NCBI RefSeq assembly: GCF_013055795.1
Contig: NZ_JABETO010000007.1
Location: 147,388-211,387 of the forward strand
DNA from: Streptomyces sp. I05A-00742
Lineage (GTDB): Bacteria > Actinomycetota > Actinomycetes > Streptomycetales > Streptomycetaceae
Length of the DNA: 64,000 nucleotides
Direction of reading: 5' to 3'
Part shown: one piece after another, positions 1 to 8,380 of the stretch
How positions within the stretch are numbered: position 1 is the first letter of the stretch
Layout of the letters: the number at the start of each line of letters is the position of its first letter
Position numbers and translations under genes: made by a program
Notes under the pieces: model-generated
The model's input: the letters and a program-made list of their open reading frames with translations, nothing else
Database searches by the model: none
Told to the model about the DNA's origin: nothing

Positions 1-526
1 GGTTCTGGGGGCGCTGGTCCTGGCGGGTTCGTCCGCGGTGTGGGCGCCGGCGGGGCAGGCGGACGGCGGACGGGTGCGGGGCGACCGGGCCGTGACCTGT
101 ACGGGGAGCGAGAGAACCGAGTTCGGCCCGGGGCTGTCCCTGGTGCCGCGCCCGACGCGGGTCCACGCGGAGGCGCGCTACACGTGCACGGTGGCCCCTG
201 GCCGGACGGTCCCGGCCACGGGAGCGATCGACGCGTTCTCCCCGCAGGCCTCCTGCCTGACGGTGAGCAGCCCCCGTGGCCGGGAAACCGTCCGCTACGC
301 CGACGGCCGGACCTCGGTCGTCGTCTACGACAGCGGCCGGGCCCTCCGCGTCGCCGGCGTGAACGCCGTCGAGCTGACGGGCCGGGTGGCCGGGGGCCGG
401 GGCGCGGGTCAGGCGGCGCGGCGAACCCTCGTCGTGCTGCCGGGGCAGATGCCGACAGACTGCCTGGGGCCCGGCGGGGTCCGGCGGGCCGAGGGAGGGG
501 TGCAGCTGGAGCTCGGGCCGGAGTGA
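1..526 (+). CDS. Secreted protein of unknown function, 5' end missing
   Basis: The open frame is already running at base 2, so the true start lies outside the window. The first visible residues (VLGALVLAGSSAVWAP) look like the hydrophobic core and cleavage region of a signal peptide. The mature part of about 150 residues has four cysteines (in VTCTG, YTCTV, ASCLT and TDCLG), consistent with two disulfides in an exported protein. No family is recognised. The stop is followed directly by a degenerate tandem-repeat array. Confident that it is coding; function unknown. Confidence 0.75.
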   Translation, partial: VLGALVLAGSSAVWAPAGQADGGRVRGDRAVTCTGSERTEFGPGLSLVPRPTRVHAEARYTCTVAPGRTVPATGAIDAFSPQASCLTVSSPRGRETVRYADGRTSVVVYDSGRALRVAGVNAVELTGRVAGGRGAGQAARRTLVVLPGQMPTDCLGPGGVRRAEGGVQLELGPE

Positions 527-539
527 GCGGGCCGGAGCG

Positions 540-935
540 TCGGGAGTGGTCGGGTCGGAGTGAGCGGTTGAAGTGGCCGGGCTGGAGTGAGGATCGGGCA
601 GGAGCGGCCGGGCCGGAGCGATCGGGGCGAGCGGCCGGGCTGGGGTGATCGGGGCGAAGAGGCTGGGCTGGAGTGATCGGGCCGAAATGGTCGGGAGTGG
701 CCGGGCCGGAGTGGTCGGGTCGGAGTGGCCGGGTCGGAGTGAGCGGGCCGAGGCGGTCGGGAGTGGCCGGCGGGGGTGAGCGGGCCGAAGTGGCCGGGCC
801 GAAGTGGTCGGGGCGGACTGAGCGGGCCGGAGTGGCCGAGCCGGAGCGACCGGGGCGAAGTGACCGAGCCGGACTGAGCGGGCCGGAGCGGCCGGGCCGG
901 AGTGGCCGGGTTCGGGTTTGGTGGGTCGGAGTGTT
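540..935. repeat. Degenerate 14-bp tandem repeat array between convergent genes
   Basis: The whole gap between a plus-strand stop and a minus-strand stop is a run of imperfect copies of a 14-bp unit close to GGAGTGGCCGGGYC. The cleanest run is at about 708-750, where four copies sit end to end. The unit is not a multiple of three and no frame is clean through it, so it is unlikely to code. It may be a slippage-expanded intergenic sequence, possibly acting in 3' end formation. Confidence 0.75.
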
Positions 936-941
936 CGGGGT

Positions 942-3380
942 TCAGGCGTGTTCGTCGGCCAGTTCGGCGACGCCGGTGATGCGGTGCAGCGGATACGTCC
1001 GCACCTCGTCCGCGGTGTGGTCGTACGCCGTGACGAAGCCGCCCTCCACCCGCACGGGGGCGATCACGCGCTGGCTCGCCGCGCCGTCCGCGTTGACGTA
1101 GCCGATCCAGACGACGGCGCCGGTGAGGACCGCCGCCTGCATGGTGGCGAGCGTCTCGGCCGAGGTGGTGCGGGGCAGGCCGCCGCCGGCGGGGGCGGGG
1201 GTGCCGACGGGTCGGCGTTCGGCCGTCGCCGCGAGGTCGCCGGCGCGGACGGCGCGGACTGCGGCGCCGAGCAGGGTGTCGTCGGGCTCGGGCGGGCCCT
1301 CCGGCACCGGCGCGGGCGGGGTGCGCGGGGGCGTGCGGTGGACGTCGGCGCGGGTGATCAGGACATCGCCCTCGGCGGACTCGGCCGCCGGCGCGTACCC
1401 CATCGCCCGCAGCCCGTCGAGCAGTTCGTCGGGCGCGGTCTGGGAGGCGAGGACGGTGGGGGCGAGCCGGCGCAGCCGCAGCGGGGCCGAGCGGCGGTCG
1501 GCGAGGAGCTCGGCGAGTACGGCCTCGTCGTCGCAGCGCAGGTACGAGGAGGCGGCGCCGACCCGCAGCCGGCCGTGGCGGCGGGCGACGTCCTCGATCA
1601 GGTAGCCGAGCGGCTGGGGCAGCGGTGTGCGCGAGTGCTCGGTGAGGAACGCGATGAGGTCGGAGGCCGACTGTCCGGCGTCCAGCGCGCGGCGCACCGA
1701 CTCCGGCGTGAACCGGTAGACCGTGGCGCCGCCCTTGGACTCGATGTCCGCGAGGACGGCGAGCCGCTGGGCCAGCGGGCGGTGCAGCGGGCCCGGGGCG
1801 ACGGCGGTGAGGTCGGCCTGGACGAGGACGTGGTCGAGCGGCTCGGGCAGCAGCGGGGCCAGGACCGGCGCGGGCGGCTCGCCCGCCAGCAGGGCGCGGC
1901 CGGGTGCGGAGAGCGCGCCGCGTCCGGTGACGCCGAGGAGTTCGGCCTCGGTGAGCGCCCACCGGGCGAGCCGGGCCCGCAGGTCGTCGCCGGTCCCGCG
2001 CGGCGGGCGCTCCCAGGCCAGCCGGGCCAGCAGCGCGTCGGCGGGGACGGCCGACCCCGCCGGCAGACCGGCGAGGAGGGCGAGGGCGCGCCGCCGGACC
2101 TCCGGCGCGGGCGCCCGGTCGAGGTCGGGCCCGAGCGCGGAGAGCGTGCGGCCCTTGGCGTCCCTGGTGCCCGCGAGGGCCGGGGTGCGGGTGGTCGCGA
2201 GCCAGGCGGTGGCCAGCCACGCCCAGCGCTCGGCGGGCGGCAGGTCCAGCCACTCGTCGTAGGCGGGGGTGGGGACGTACCGCTCGTCGACGTCCCCGTC
2301 GGAGGCCAACAGCCCTGCTGCGTACGCGAGTTCGGCCCAGAAGGCGGCGACGGGCCCGGGCACGTCGAGGACGGTCGCGGCCCGCTTGAGGTCCCGTACG
2401 CTCAGGCCGCCCGCGCGCAGCACCAGCGGCCCCGCGGTCTCCCAGTCCGCCAGCAGCTCCTCGACGGCGGCCAGAGCGGCGAGCGCCTGCCCGGCCGCGG
2501 CGGCGTCCACGGACTCAGGCGCGTAGGCGGTGACCGGCGCCGGCTCGGGCGCCTCCGGCTCGGGCGCGCGGTGCGCCCGCCCGGCCCGCAGATGGAGGGC
2601 CGCCTCCCGGGGCAGCACGACGTTCCCCGGACCGGTCGGCAGCAGCAGCCCCCGGTCCAGCAGCCAGCGCAGGTGCGGGGCGGGGTCGGCGGTCACCGTG
2701 CCGTACGGCGGCCCCCAGGCGAGACGTTCCAGGACGCCCCGCGCGCCCTCGGGCGCGGCGGCGAGCAGCGCGGCCATCCGGGCGCGGTCCTCGAACAGGC
2801 CCGTCAGCGCGGCGACGGCGGTCACCGGATCGTGGGTCGCGGGCAGCCCGGCCGCCTCGATGATCTGTTGCAGCCGTCCGGGTGACATCCCGGCCGTGGC
2901 CTCGGCGACGCTCGGGCCCAGCCCCGTCGCGGAGGGCCGGGTCGCACTGGGGGCCAGCAGCTCGCGGACCGTACGGACCAGCCGCAGCCGGTCGTCGCCG
3001 CCCCAGACCAGCGCCTGCCCCCGCAGCTCGGCCACGGCCCGCGGCAGCTCGCGCGCGATGCGCGGGTCCTCCGGCTCGTCGCCGGTCATGAGCCCGGCGA
3101 GCGTCCCGTACGGGCACGGGTCAGGGGCCACGGCCAGCGCCTCGGCGACCTGGAGCGCGAACCGGTCCAGGCGGTCCAGGGCCCGTACGGCGGAAGCTCG
3201 CGTCGCGGCCCGGGTGGCGAGCTGGGTGAGGTCGCCGGGGACCGGGTTGAGCAGGTCGGGGCGGGCCCGCAGCAGTCCGGCCAGGGCGTCGTCGGACCGG
3301 GCGCGCAACTCCTCGGCGAGGGTGCGCGGGGCCCCGCCGGTCCTGCCGCCGCCGCTGCCGGTCTCCCGCGAACTGGTCAT
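942..3380 (-). CDS. XPB/Ssl2-like helicase-associated domain protein
   Basis: The 812-residue protein starts MTSSRETGSGGG. The frame stays open 53 codons upstream, but the Arg/Pro-rich composition there and the typical start favour ATG at 3380. The N-terminal third (LAEELRARSDDALAGLLRAR) and the middle match the Helicase_C_3 family (XPB/Ssl2 N-terminal-like) found in actinobacteria. No Walker A motif is visible, so it is probably not a helicase by itself. The last ~60 residues (IGYVNADG, QRVIAPVRVEGGFVTAYDH) resemble a WYL-type sensor domain. Probable role is in DNA repair or transcription; inferred from family only. Confidence 0.8.
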   Translation of the reverse strand: MTSSRETGSGGGRTGGAPRTLAEELRARSDDALAGLLRARPDLLNPVPGDLTQLATRAATRASAVRALDRLDRFALQVAEALAVAPDPCPYGTLAGLMTGDEPEDPRIARELPRAVAELRGQALVWGGDDRLRLVRTVRELLAPSATRPSATGLGPSVAEATAGMSPGRLQQIIEAAGLPATHDPVTAVAALTGLFEDRARMAALLAAAPEGARGVLERLAWGPPYGTVTADPAPHLRWLLDRGLLLPTGPGNVVLPREAALHLRAGRAHRAPEPEAPEPAPVTAYAPESVDAAAAGQALAALAAVEELLADWETAGPLVLRAGGLSVRDLKRAATVLDVPGPVAAFWAELAYAAGLLASDGDVDERYVPTPAYDEWLDLPPAERWAWLATAWLATTRTPALAGTRDAKGRTLSALGPDLDRAPAPEVRRRALALLAGLPAGSAVPADALLARLAWERPPRGTGDDLRARLARWALTEAELLGVTGRGALSAPGRALLAGEPPAPVLAPLLPEPLDHVLVQADLTAVAPGPLHRPLAQRLAVLADIESKGGATVYRFTPESVRRALDAGQSASDLIAFLTEHSRTPLPQPLGYLIEDVARRHGRLRVGAASSYLRCDDEAVLAELLADRRSAPLRLRRLAPTVLASQTAPDELLDGLRAMGYAPAAESAEGDVLITRADVHRTPPRTPPAPVPEGPPEPDDTLLGAAVRAVRAGDLAATAERRPVGTPAPAGGGLPRTTSAETLATMQAAVLTGAVVWIGYVNADGAASQRVIAPVRVEGGFVTAYDHTADEVRTYPLHRITGVAELADEHA

Positions 3381-3556
3381 TCTGCTAACGGTACCGGGTC
3401 GGTGCGGAGCCGGGCGGGCCTCCGGGACGGGCCGCACGCGGCCGCGACCTGCGATGCGCCCGGCCGGGTGCCCCGGTCCGTTCTCGCGGACAGCCGGGGG
3501 AGGACCGGGTACCGTCGGTTCCGGACGGCCGGAGGTCACCGGGGAGCCTGGGGGAC

Positions 3557-4645
3557 GTGGTGGGGATCGAGAGCGACCAACTCGTCTACGACTACCTGAG
3601 CAAGGTGGGCGACATAGCCCAGCGGCGATCCCTCACCTCAGGGGACCGGATGCGCCTGGTCTCCCGGCTGCGCACGGAGATCGAACGGCGCAGGGCCGCC
3701 GAGAGCGCCGAGACGCCCGCCGCCGTGCGACGGATCCTGGACGGGCTGGGCACGCCCGACGAGGCGGTCGCCGGCGCCGGCGGCGAGGACCCCGCGGGAC
3801 CGGCCGCCCCGGGCCGGGTGCCCGCGCAGCGCCGCGAGCCGGCGACCGGCGCGGTGCGCTTCCCCGACGCGGGCGCGCCTCCCCACCTGGCCACGGAGGA
3901 GGAGCTGCGCGGCCCGGCCGGGTCCGGGCGGACGGGCGGCGAGTGGTGGCGGGTGGAGCAGATGCCCTTCGGGGCGGGCGAGACGGCGTTCGGGGGCGGT
4001 GAGACGCCCTTCATGGCCGGTGAGACGCCTTTCGGAGCCGGAGAGACGCCCTTCGCGACCGGTGAGACGCCCTTCGCGGCCGGGGGGCGGACGCACGGCT
4101 TCACGGGCGGGATAGAGATCCCCGACATGCTCAAGCCCCCGCCCTCCCCCGAGGAGCTCGCCCGGCAGCGCGCCGGGGCGGAGGCACGGCCGGACGACCC
4201 GCTCCGGCCCTCCGCGACCGTCGGCGAACAGGCGCCGTCCGACGAGGGGGTGGGCGCCCCCCGCCGCCGCTTCCCGTTCCGCCGAGCGGACGGCGGGCAG
4301 GAGGGCACCGTTCCCATGAGCCCGCTGCTGGCCCTGGTGGCGGTCCTCCTGGTCGTCGGCGCGGTGCTCGGCAACTGGATCGTCATGGTGGCCGGCTGGG
4401 CCCTCGCCTACATCACGCGCCGGCTCACCCAGACCGAGTCCAAGTGGGCCGTCATGGGCGTTCCCGGCCTCGCGGCGGGCGGCGCCGTGGTGTGGCTGTG
4501 GGGCCGCCTCGAACACCGCTGGGGCGCCCCGGTGGCCCAGGGGCAGCTGGGCGCCACGCTCGTCGACACCCTGCCGGTCGTCGTCCGGGTCGCGGCGGTG
4601 GGCTCGGCGCTGTTCGTCCTGTGGCGGGCGCGCCGCCCGGGCTGA
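3557..4645 (+). CDS. Membrane protein with N-terminal HAAS-like domain and GETPF repeats
   Basis: A 362-residue protein starting at GTG 3557 (GTG 3560 is equally possible). Residues 1-75 form a helical cytosolic domain (YDYLSKVGDIAQ, RMRLVSRLRTEIERRR, VRRILDGLGTPDEAV) like the HAAS/DUF1700 domains that partner PadR-type regulators. Residues about 137-175 hold six copies of a 7-residue repeat, G-E-T-P/A-F-x-A/G/T. The last third has several membrane segments (LLALVAVLLVVGAVLGNWIV, MVAGWALAYI, VPGLAAGGAVVWLWG). Probably an integral membrane protein with a cytosolic linker. Function unknown. Confidence 0.75.
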   Translation: MVGIESDQLVYDYLSKVGDIAQRRSLTSGDRMRLVSRLRTEIERRRAAESAETPAAVRRILDGLGTPDEAVAGAGGEDPAGPAAPGRVPAQRREPATGAVRFPDAGAPPHLATEEELRGPAGSGRTGGEWWRVEQMPFGAGETAFGGGETPFMAGETPFGAGETPFATGETPFAAGGRTHGFTGGIEIPDMLKPPPSPEELARQRAGAEARPDDPLRPSATVGEQAPSDEGVGAPRRRFPFRRADGGQEGTVPMSPLLALVAVLLVVGAVLGNWIVMVAGWALAYITRRLTQTESKWAVMGVPGLAAGGAVVWLWGRLEHRWGAPVAQGQLGATLVDTLPVVVRVAAVGSALFVLWRARRPG

Positions 4646-4976
4646 GCGGGGCACGCGGGGCGCGGCTGCCGGGGTACGGGCCGGGGTTCCGGTGGATCGG
4701 GGCGGTTTCCCGTCCCGAATGCCCCTTTTTGGCGCTCCGATCCACCAATTCCCGGGGGGGTGGGGGCGTGCGTGGAGGGTACGAGCGCCCTCCGCGCGGA
4801 CTCGCGCCCCCCTGGCCTCCGGGTGCCCGACTCCCTGGCACCCTGACCCCTGCCCCGACGCATCGGTCGGCCACCCGCAACGGCCCGCAGCCGCCCGTCC
4901 ACCTGGGCACTCGCCCCCACTCCGCCCCACCCTCAACACCCTTACCCCCACCACCGCATCCCGGCCCGAACGCGAC

Positions 4977-5036
4977 TTGAACGCGTTCAAAAACAGGTCT
5001 ACTGTCACCATCAACGGCAGTTTTGAACGTGTTCAA
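4977..5036 (+). promoter_or_regulatory. Promoter with two TTGAACGCGTTCAA-type operators
   Basis: A perfect 14-bp palindrome TTGAACGCGTTCAA (4977-4990) overlaps a -35 hexamer TTGAAC (4977-4982). A -10 TACTGT (5000-5005) follows after 17 bp. A second copy, TTGAACGTGTTCAA (5023-5036), lies just before the start of the membrane-protein gene, 46 bp centre to centre from the first. The last gene of the operon encodes a TetR regulator, the obvious candidate repressor. The rest of the 4646-5051 gap is Pro/Gly-rich non-coding sequence in which I see nothing else. Confidence 0.75.
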
Positions 5037-5051
5037 GAATGGGGCGGGAAC

Positions 5052-5489
5052 ATGGATTCTGCAGTCCTCGCGTACGTCATCTACCTGCTGATCAGCCTGG
5101 CGCTGACCGTCTGGGTGGCCCGCACGCTCAGCCGCAACGGACGGGTCTTCCTCGCCGACGTGCTCCACGGGAACGAGAAGCTCGCGGACGCCGTCAACCA
5201 CCTCCTGGTGGTGGGTTTCTACCTGGTGAACCTCGGGTTCATCGCGCTCTACCTGAGGGACGACAGCGACATAGGGAACACCCGGGAGATCTTCGAGGCG
5301 CTGTCGTCGAAGCTCGGGGTCGTCCTGCTCGTGCTCGGCGCGATGCACCTCGGCAACGTCTTCGTCCTCAACAAGTTCCGGCGCCGGGGTGCCATGGAGA
5401 AGGAGCTGTACCCGCCGGTGCTGCCGCAGGGGTACGTGGCTCCGCAGGGCGCGGGGGCCGCGGGTGCGGACGGGAGCTCGTACCAGTGA
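5052..5489 (+). CDS. Small integral membrane protein, operator-controlled operon
   Basis: A 145-residue protein starting at ATG 5052 (MDSAVLAYVIYLL). The in-frame sequence upstream is promoter DNA. Three hydrophobic segments are visible: about 5-25, 48-70 (LLVVGFYLVNLGFIALYL) and 90-110 (LGVVLLVLGAMHLGNVFVL). A basic FRRRG patch and a polar Gly/Ala tail follow. No family is recognised with certainty. It is first in an operon with a DCC-type oxidoreductase, whose GTG overlaps its stop by 4 bases, and a TetR regulator, so it is probably derepressed by a small ligand. Confidence 0.8.
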   Translation: MDSAVLAYVIYLLISLALTVWVARTLSRNGRVFLADVLHGNEKLADAVNHLLVVGFYLVNLGFIALYLRDDSDIGNTREIFEALSSKLGVVLLVLGAMHLGNVFVLNKFRRRGAMEKELYPPVLPQGYVAPQGAGAAGADGSSYQ

Positions 5490-5968
5490 ACCCGTCCGCG
5501 GCGGCCGTCGAGCCGCCCCCCGTCCGCCGCTTCACCGTCCTCTACGACGCCCGGTGCCCGCTCTGCGCGTTCGTGCGGAACTGGCTGGCGGGGCAGGCGC
5601 AGCTGGTGCCGCTCGACCTGGTGCCGGCGGGGTCGGACGAGGCGCGACGCCGCTTCCCGGGGCTCGACCCGGCCTCCACCCTGGAGGAGATCACCGTGGT
5701 GGGGGACGGCGGCCAGGTGTACCGGGGCGCCGCGGCCTGGATCGCGTGCCTGTGGGCGCTCGACGAACACCGGCCGCTCGCGCACCGGCTGAGCACGCCG
5801 GCCGGAATGAGGTTCGCGCGCGGGGCGGTGCTGGCCGCCGCCAAGTACCGCGAGCTGCAGGGGCGGCGGGACCCGGAGGAGCCCGGCGGGCCGTACCGCC
5901 CCGAGGGCGGCCCCAGGTGGACCGACCCGCAGGTCTGCGGGAGCGGCGGTTGTACGGGGTCCGACTAG
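5486..5968 (+). CDS. DCC-family (DUF393) thiol-disulfide oxidoreductase-like protein
   Basis: A 160-residue protein starting at GTG 5486, overlapping the upstream stop (GTGA), so probably translationally coupled. The hallmark of the family is present near the N terminus: FTVLYDARCPLC with C24 and C27 in a CxxC motif. The predicted fold is thioredoxin-like. A hydrophobic stretch (AAAWIACLWAL) may touch the membrane. The tail carries two more cysteines (VCGSGGC). It is sandwiched between a membrane protein and a TetR gene. Family assignment is firm; the substrate is unknown. Confidence 0.82.
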   Translation: MNPSAAAVEPPPVRRFTVLYDARCPLCAFVRNWLAGQAQLVPLDLVPAGSDEARRRFPGLDPASTLEEITVVGDGGQVYRGAAAWIACLWALDEHRPLAHRLSTPAGMRFARGAVLAAAKYRELQGRRDPEEPGGPYRPEGGPRWTDPQVCGSGGCTGSD

Positions 5969-5977
5969 GCTCTGAGC

Positions 5978-6691
5978 GTGCCAGCAGTGAACGAGCCCCG
6001 ACCCGCGAAGAGCGAGCAGACGCGCACCCTCATCCTGGAGACCGCGATGAGGCTCTTCCAGGAACGGGGCTACGACAAGACCACCATGCGGGCCATCGCC
6101 AAGGAGGCCGGGGTCTCCGTCGGCAACGCGTACTACTACTTCGCGAGCAAGGAACACCTGATCCAGGGCTTCTACGACCGGATCGCCACCGAACACCGGA
6201 TGGCGGTCCGGCCGGTGCTCGACCGGGAGACGGACCTGGAGGCGCGGATCGCGGGGGTGCTGCGGGCCTGGCTGGACGTCTCCGAGCCGTACCACGAGTT
6301 CGCGGCCCAGTTCTTCAAGAACGCCGCCGACCCCGACAGCCCCCTCAGCCCCTTCTCCTCCGAGTCCGAGCCCGCCCGCGAGGCGGCCATCTCCGTGCAC
6401 CGGGAGGTGCTCGCGGGCTCCAGGTCCAAGGTGCCGGCCGAGCTGGCGGACATTCTGCCGCAGTTGCTGTGGCTGTCCCAGATGGGGCTCGTCCTGTACT
6501 GGGTCTTCGACCGCTCGCCGGGCCACGAGCGCAGCCGCCGGCTGGCCGAGCGCGGCGCCCGTCTGACGACGCGCGGGGTGTCCCTGGCCCGCTTCCGGGT
6601 GCTGCGGCCGCTCGTCCACGAAGTGCACGAACTGTTCACGGACTTCCTGCCGGGCATGGCGCAGACGGTGGCGGCGCGCAAGCGGCCGTGA
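5978..6691 (+). CDS. TetR/AcrR family transcriptional regulator
   Basis: A 237-residue protein starting at GTG 5978, nine bases after the DCC gene. The N-terminal HTH is clear: TRTLILETAMRLFQERG, then TTMRAIAKEAGVSVGNAYYY and FASKEHL (about residues 14-60). The C-terminal ligand and dimer domain is alpha-helical and less conserved. As the last gene of an operon whose promoter carries two matching palindromes (4977-4990 and 5023-5036), it is probably an autoregulated repressor. The regulated signal is not evident from sequence. Confidence 0.88.
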   Translation: MPAVNEPRPAKSEQTRTLILETAMRLFQERGYDKTTMRAIAKEAGVSVGNAYYYFASKEHLIQGFYDRIATEHRMAVRPVLDRETDLEARIAGVLRAWLDVSEPYHEFAAQFFKNAADPDSPLSPFSSESEPAREAAISVHREVLAGSRSKVPAELADILPQLLWLSQMGLVLYWVFDRSPGHERSRRLAERGARLTTRGVSLARFRVLRPLVHEVHELFTDFLPGMAQTVAARKRP

Positions 6692-6704
6692 GGCCGCCGC
6701 GCTC

Positions 6705-6756
6705 GCTCGCAGCCCGCGCTCGCAGCCCGCGCTCGCAGCCCGCGCCCGCAGCCCGC
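6705..6756. repeat. Four 13-bp tandem repeats (GCTCGCAGCCCGC)
   Basis: Four head-to-tail copies of GCTCGCAGCCCGC follow the TetR stop (the fourth has one change), with a fifth partial copy after. Thirteen is not a codon multiple and the array lies outside genes, so it appears to be an expanded intergenic simple repeat. Confidence 0.8.
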
Positions 6757-6856
6757 GCCCGCCCGCAGCCCGTCGCCTCTGCCCTCAGGTGGAGGCGGTT
6801 CGCCGGACGGGAGCACGCGCCCTGAGCGCCCCGAGCTCCCGACCGGTAGGCCCGCC

Positions 6857-7440
6857 ATGCGCCACCCCCTCTCCGTGGCAAGCAGACTGCGCGCGTCGTG
6901 GAGGGTGGCCCGCGCCCCCACGGCCGGGGTCCCCCGCTGGGCGCGCGTCGCCGCGGCACGCGGGTCCCGCTCGTCGTCCTGCCGTCGAGCCTGTGGCGGG
7001 CCGGCGGGGCATTCCTGCCGGGAGCGGACGGGCACGGGAGGGTGACCTGCCCGCCCGGGTGCCGGTCGAGCTGCCGGCCTTCACCGCCGTCGGCCCGGTC
7101 GCGGGCGGGGGCGAGGTCTTCCAGCGCTGGCGCTGGGTCCGTCCCCTTCCTGCGGGACGACGGGTGCCGACGGCCGTCGCCGTCGTGTCGGGCGCCGTGG
7201 GGGCGGCGGTGCTCACGGCGCTCCGGACGGTGCTCCTCGTGGTCACGGAGATCACCGGCGCCACCGTCCGGGGCCGATCGGCTCGCCGACGACCACCCGG
7301 GGAACCAAGGGAGTTGGGAAGCCTTCGCGTCCTACGTCCGTCACGTGCCCCTGATCCACTGGGGGCCGCTGCTCGGGGCGGTCACCGTGGCGTACTGGCG
7401 GCGGCTGTGCCGGGCGGTGACGCCGGGAGCGGGAAGGGGC
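6857..7440 (+). pseudogene. Frameshifted remnant of a membrane-protein gene
   Basis: Protein-like sequence runs through this stretch but jumps between frames. It starts MRHPLSVASRLRASWRVAR in one frame, continues as VPLVVLPSSLWRAGGAF in a second, FTAVGPVAGGGEVFQRW and VVSGAVGAAVLTALRTVLLV in a third, and ends HVPLIHWGPLLGAVTVAYW in the second frame. Read together these make one multi-pass membrane protein of about 190 residues, of a kind I recall as common in Streptomyces. At least three indels are needed to restore it. No intact start-to-stop version exists, so I call it a pseudogene. Confidence 0.65.
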
Positions 7441-7443
7441 GCG

Positions 7444-8346
7444 TCAGTCCTCTCCCAGCACCGCCCGGATCACATGCCGGGCGTTGCGTGCCATCGCCGG
7501 GTTCGTCCTCCGGTAGTACGGCAGCGCGATCAGCGCCTGTGAGAGCGTCCGCCCCCGGCCGCGCCGCCAGGTGGCGTCGTCCACGCCGAGGGCTTCGCGG
7601 AAGACCTCCCTGGCGTCGGGCGGGAGCAGGTTCCACGCAGGGAACAGGTCGCAGGCCGGATCGCCCACTCCCATGCACCCGAAGTCGATCACGGCGGTCA
7701 GCCTGCCGCCGTCCACCAGCAGGTTGCCCGGCATCAGGTCGGCGTGGAGCCACACCGGCGGCCCGTCCCCGCCGGGGGCGCGCAGCGCGTCCTCCCACAC
7801 GGCGGTCACGGCGTCGCAGTCGACGCCCTCCTCCGGGATCCCGCGCAGTTCCTCGATCGCCGACCGGGTCTCCGCGTCGAGCGAGGCGACCGGTCCGCCG
7901 CGGTGGGCCCGCGGCGCGTCCGGGAGGGTGATGCTGCGCATCGCCGCCACGAAGGCGGCCAAGTCCCCGGCCAGCAGCAGGGGTTCGTCCAGCGCCCCCT
8001 CCCGCGGGTTCCCGCCCGCCAGCCACCGGTGGACCGACCACGGCCACGGATACCCCTCGGCGGGCACCCCGGCCCCGAGCACCTCGGGTACGGCGGTGGG
8101 CAGTCGGGCCGCGAGACGCGGCAGCCACTCCTGCTCCATCGCCACGTCCTCGGCGCCGCCCTTCACCAGCGGCAGCCGTACGGCCAGGTCGTCGCCCAGC
8201 CGGAACATGGCGTTGACCGTGCCGTCGGACGGGAACCGCTTCACCGCCAGGTCCGCCCACTGCGGGAACTGCCCGGCGACCAGCCGTCGTACGAGGTCTT
8301 CGTCGACGGTGTGCGGGCCCGGACGCGTCTGCCCTGTGCTGCTCAT
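7444..8346 (-). CDS. Aminoglycoside phosphotransferase-family small-molecule kinase
   Basis: A 300-residue protein with the APH fold. The Brenner motif is HADLMPGN (H201, D203, N208) and the metal-binding DFG-like motif is IDFGCMGVGDPACD (D221). An N-lobe with VNAMFRLGDDLAVRLP supplies the nucleotide-binding strand pair. All catalytic positions are present, so it is probably active. The family covers antibiotic, choline, fructosamine and other kinases; the sequence does not indicate which, and no resistance function should be assumed. It lies 34 bp downstream of the siderophore ABC operon on the same strand and may be read through from it. Confidence 0.82.
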   Translation of the reverse strand: MSSTGQTRPGPHTVDEDLVRRLVAGQFPQWADLAVKRFPSDGTVNAMFRLGDDLAVRLPLVKGGAEDVAMEQEWLPRLAARLPTAVPEVLGAGVPAEGYPWPWSVHRWLAGGNPREGALDEPLLLAGDLAAFVAAMRSITLPDAPRAHRGGPVASLDAETRSAIEELRGIPEEGVDCDAVTAVWEDALRAPGGDGPPVWLHADLMPGNLLVDGGRLTAVIDFGCMGVGDPACDLFPAWNLLPPDAREVFREALGVDDATWRRGRGRTLSQALIALPYYRRTNPAMARNARHVIRAVLGED

Positions 8347-8380
8347 GAGCAGTCATCCGACCGCCGGTCGCCGGCGGGCG

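Noticed and set aside
540-935. Possible CRISPR array
   Set aside because: Units are contiguous and only 14 bp, with no unique spacers and no cas genes.
409-2253. Long minus-strand frame over the repeat array and helicase-associated gene
   Set aside because: Arg/Pro-rich out-of-frame shadow of the helicase-domain gene that runs on into the 14-bp repeats.
7444-8346. Antibiotic-resistance call for the APH-family kinase
   Set aside because: The fold and catalytic residues are clear, but the family is broad and nothing in the sequence or neighbours indicates an aminoglycoside substrate.
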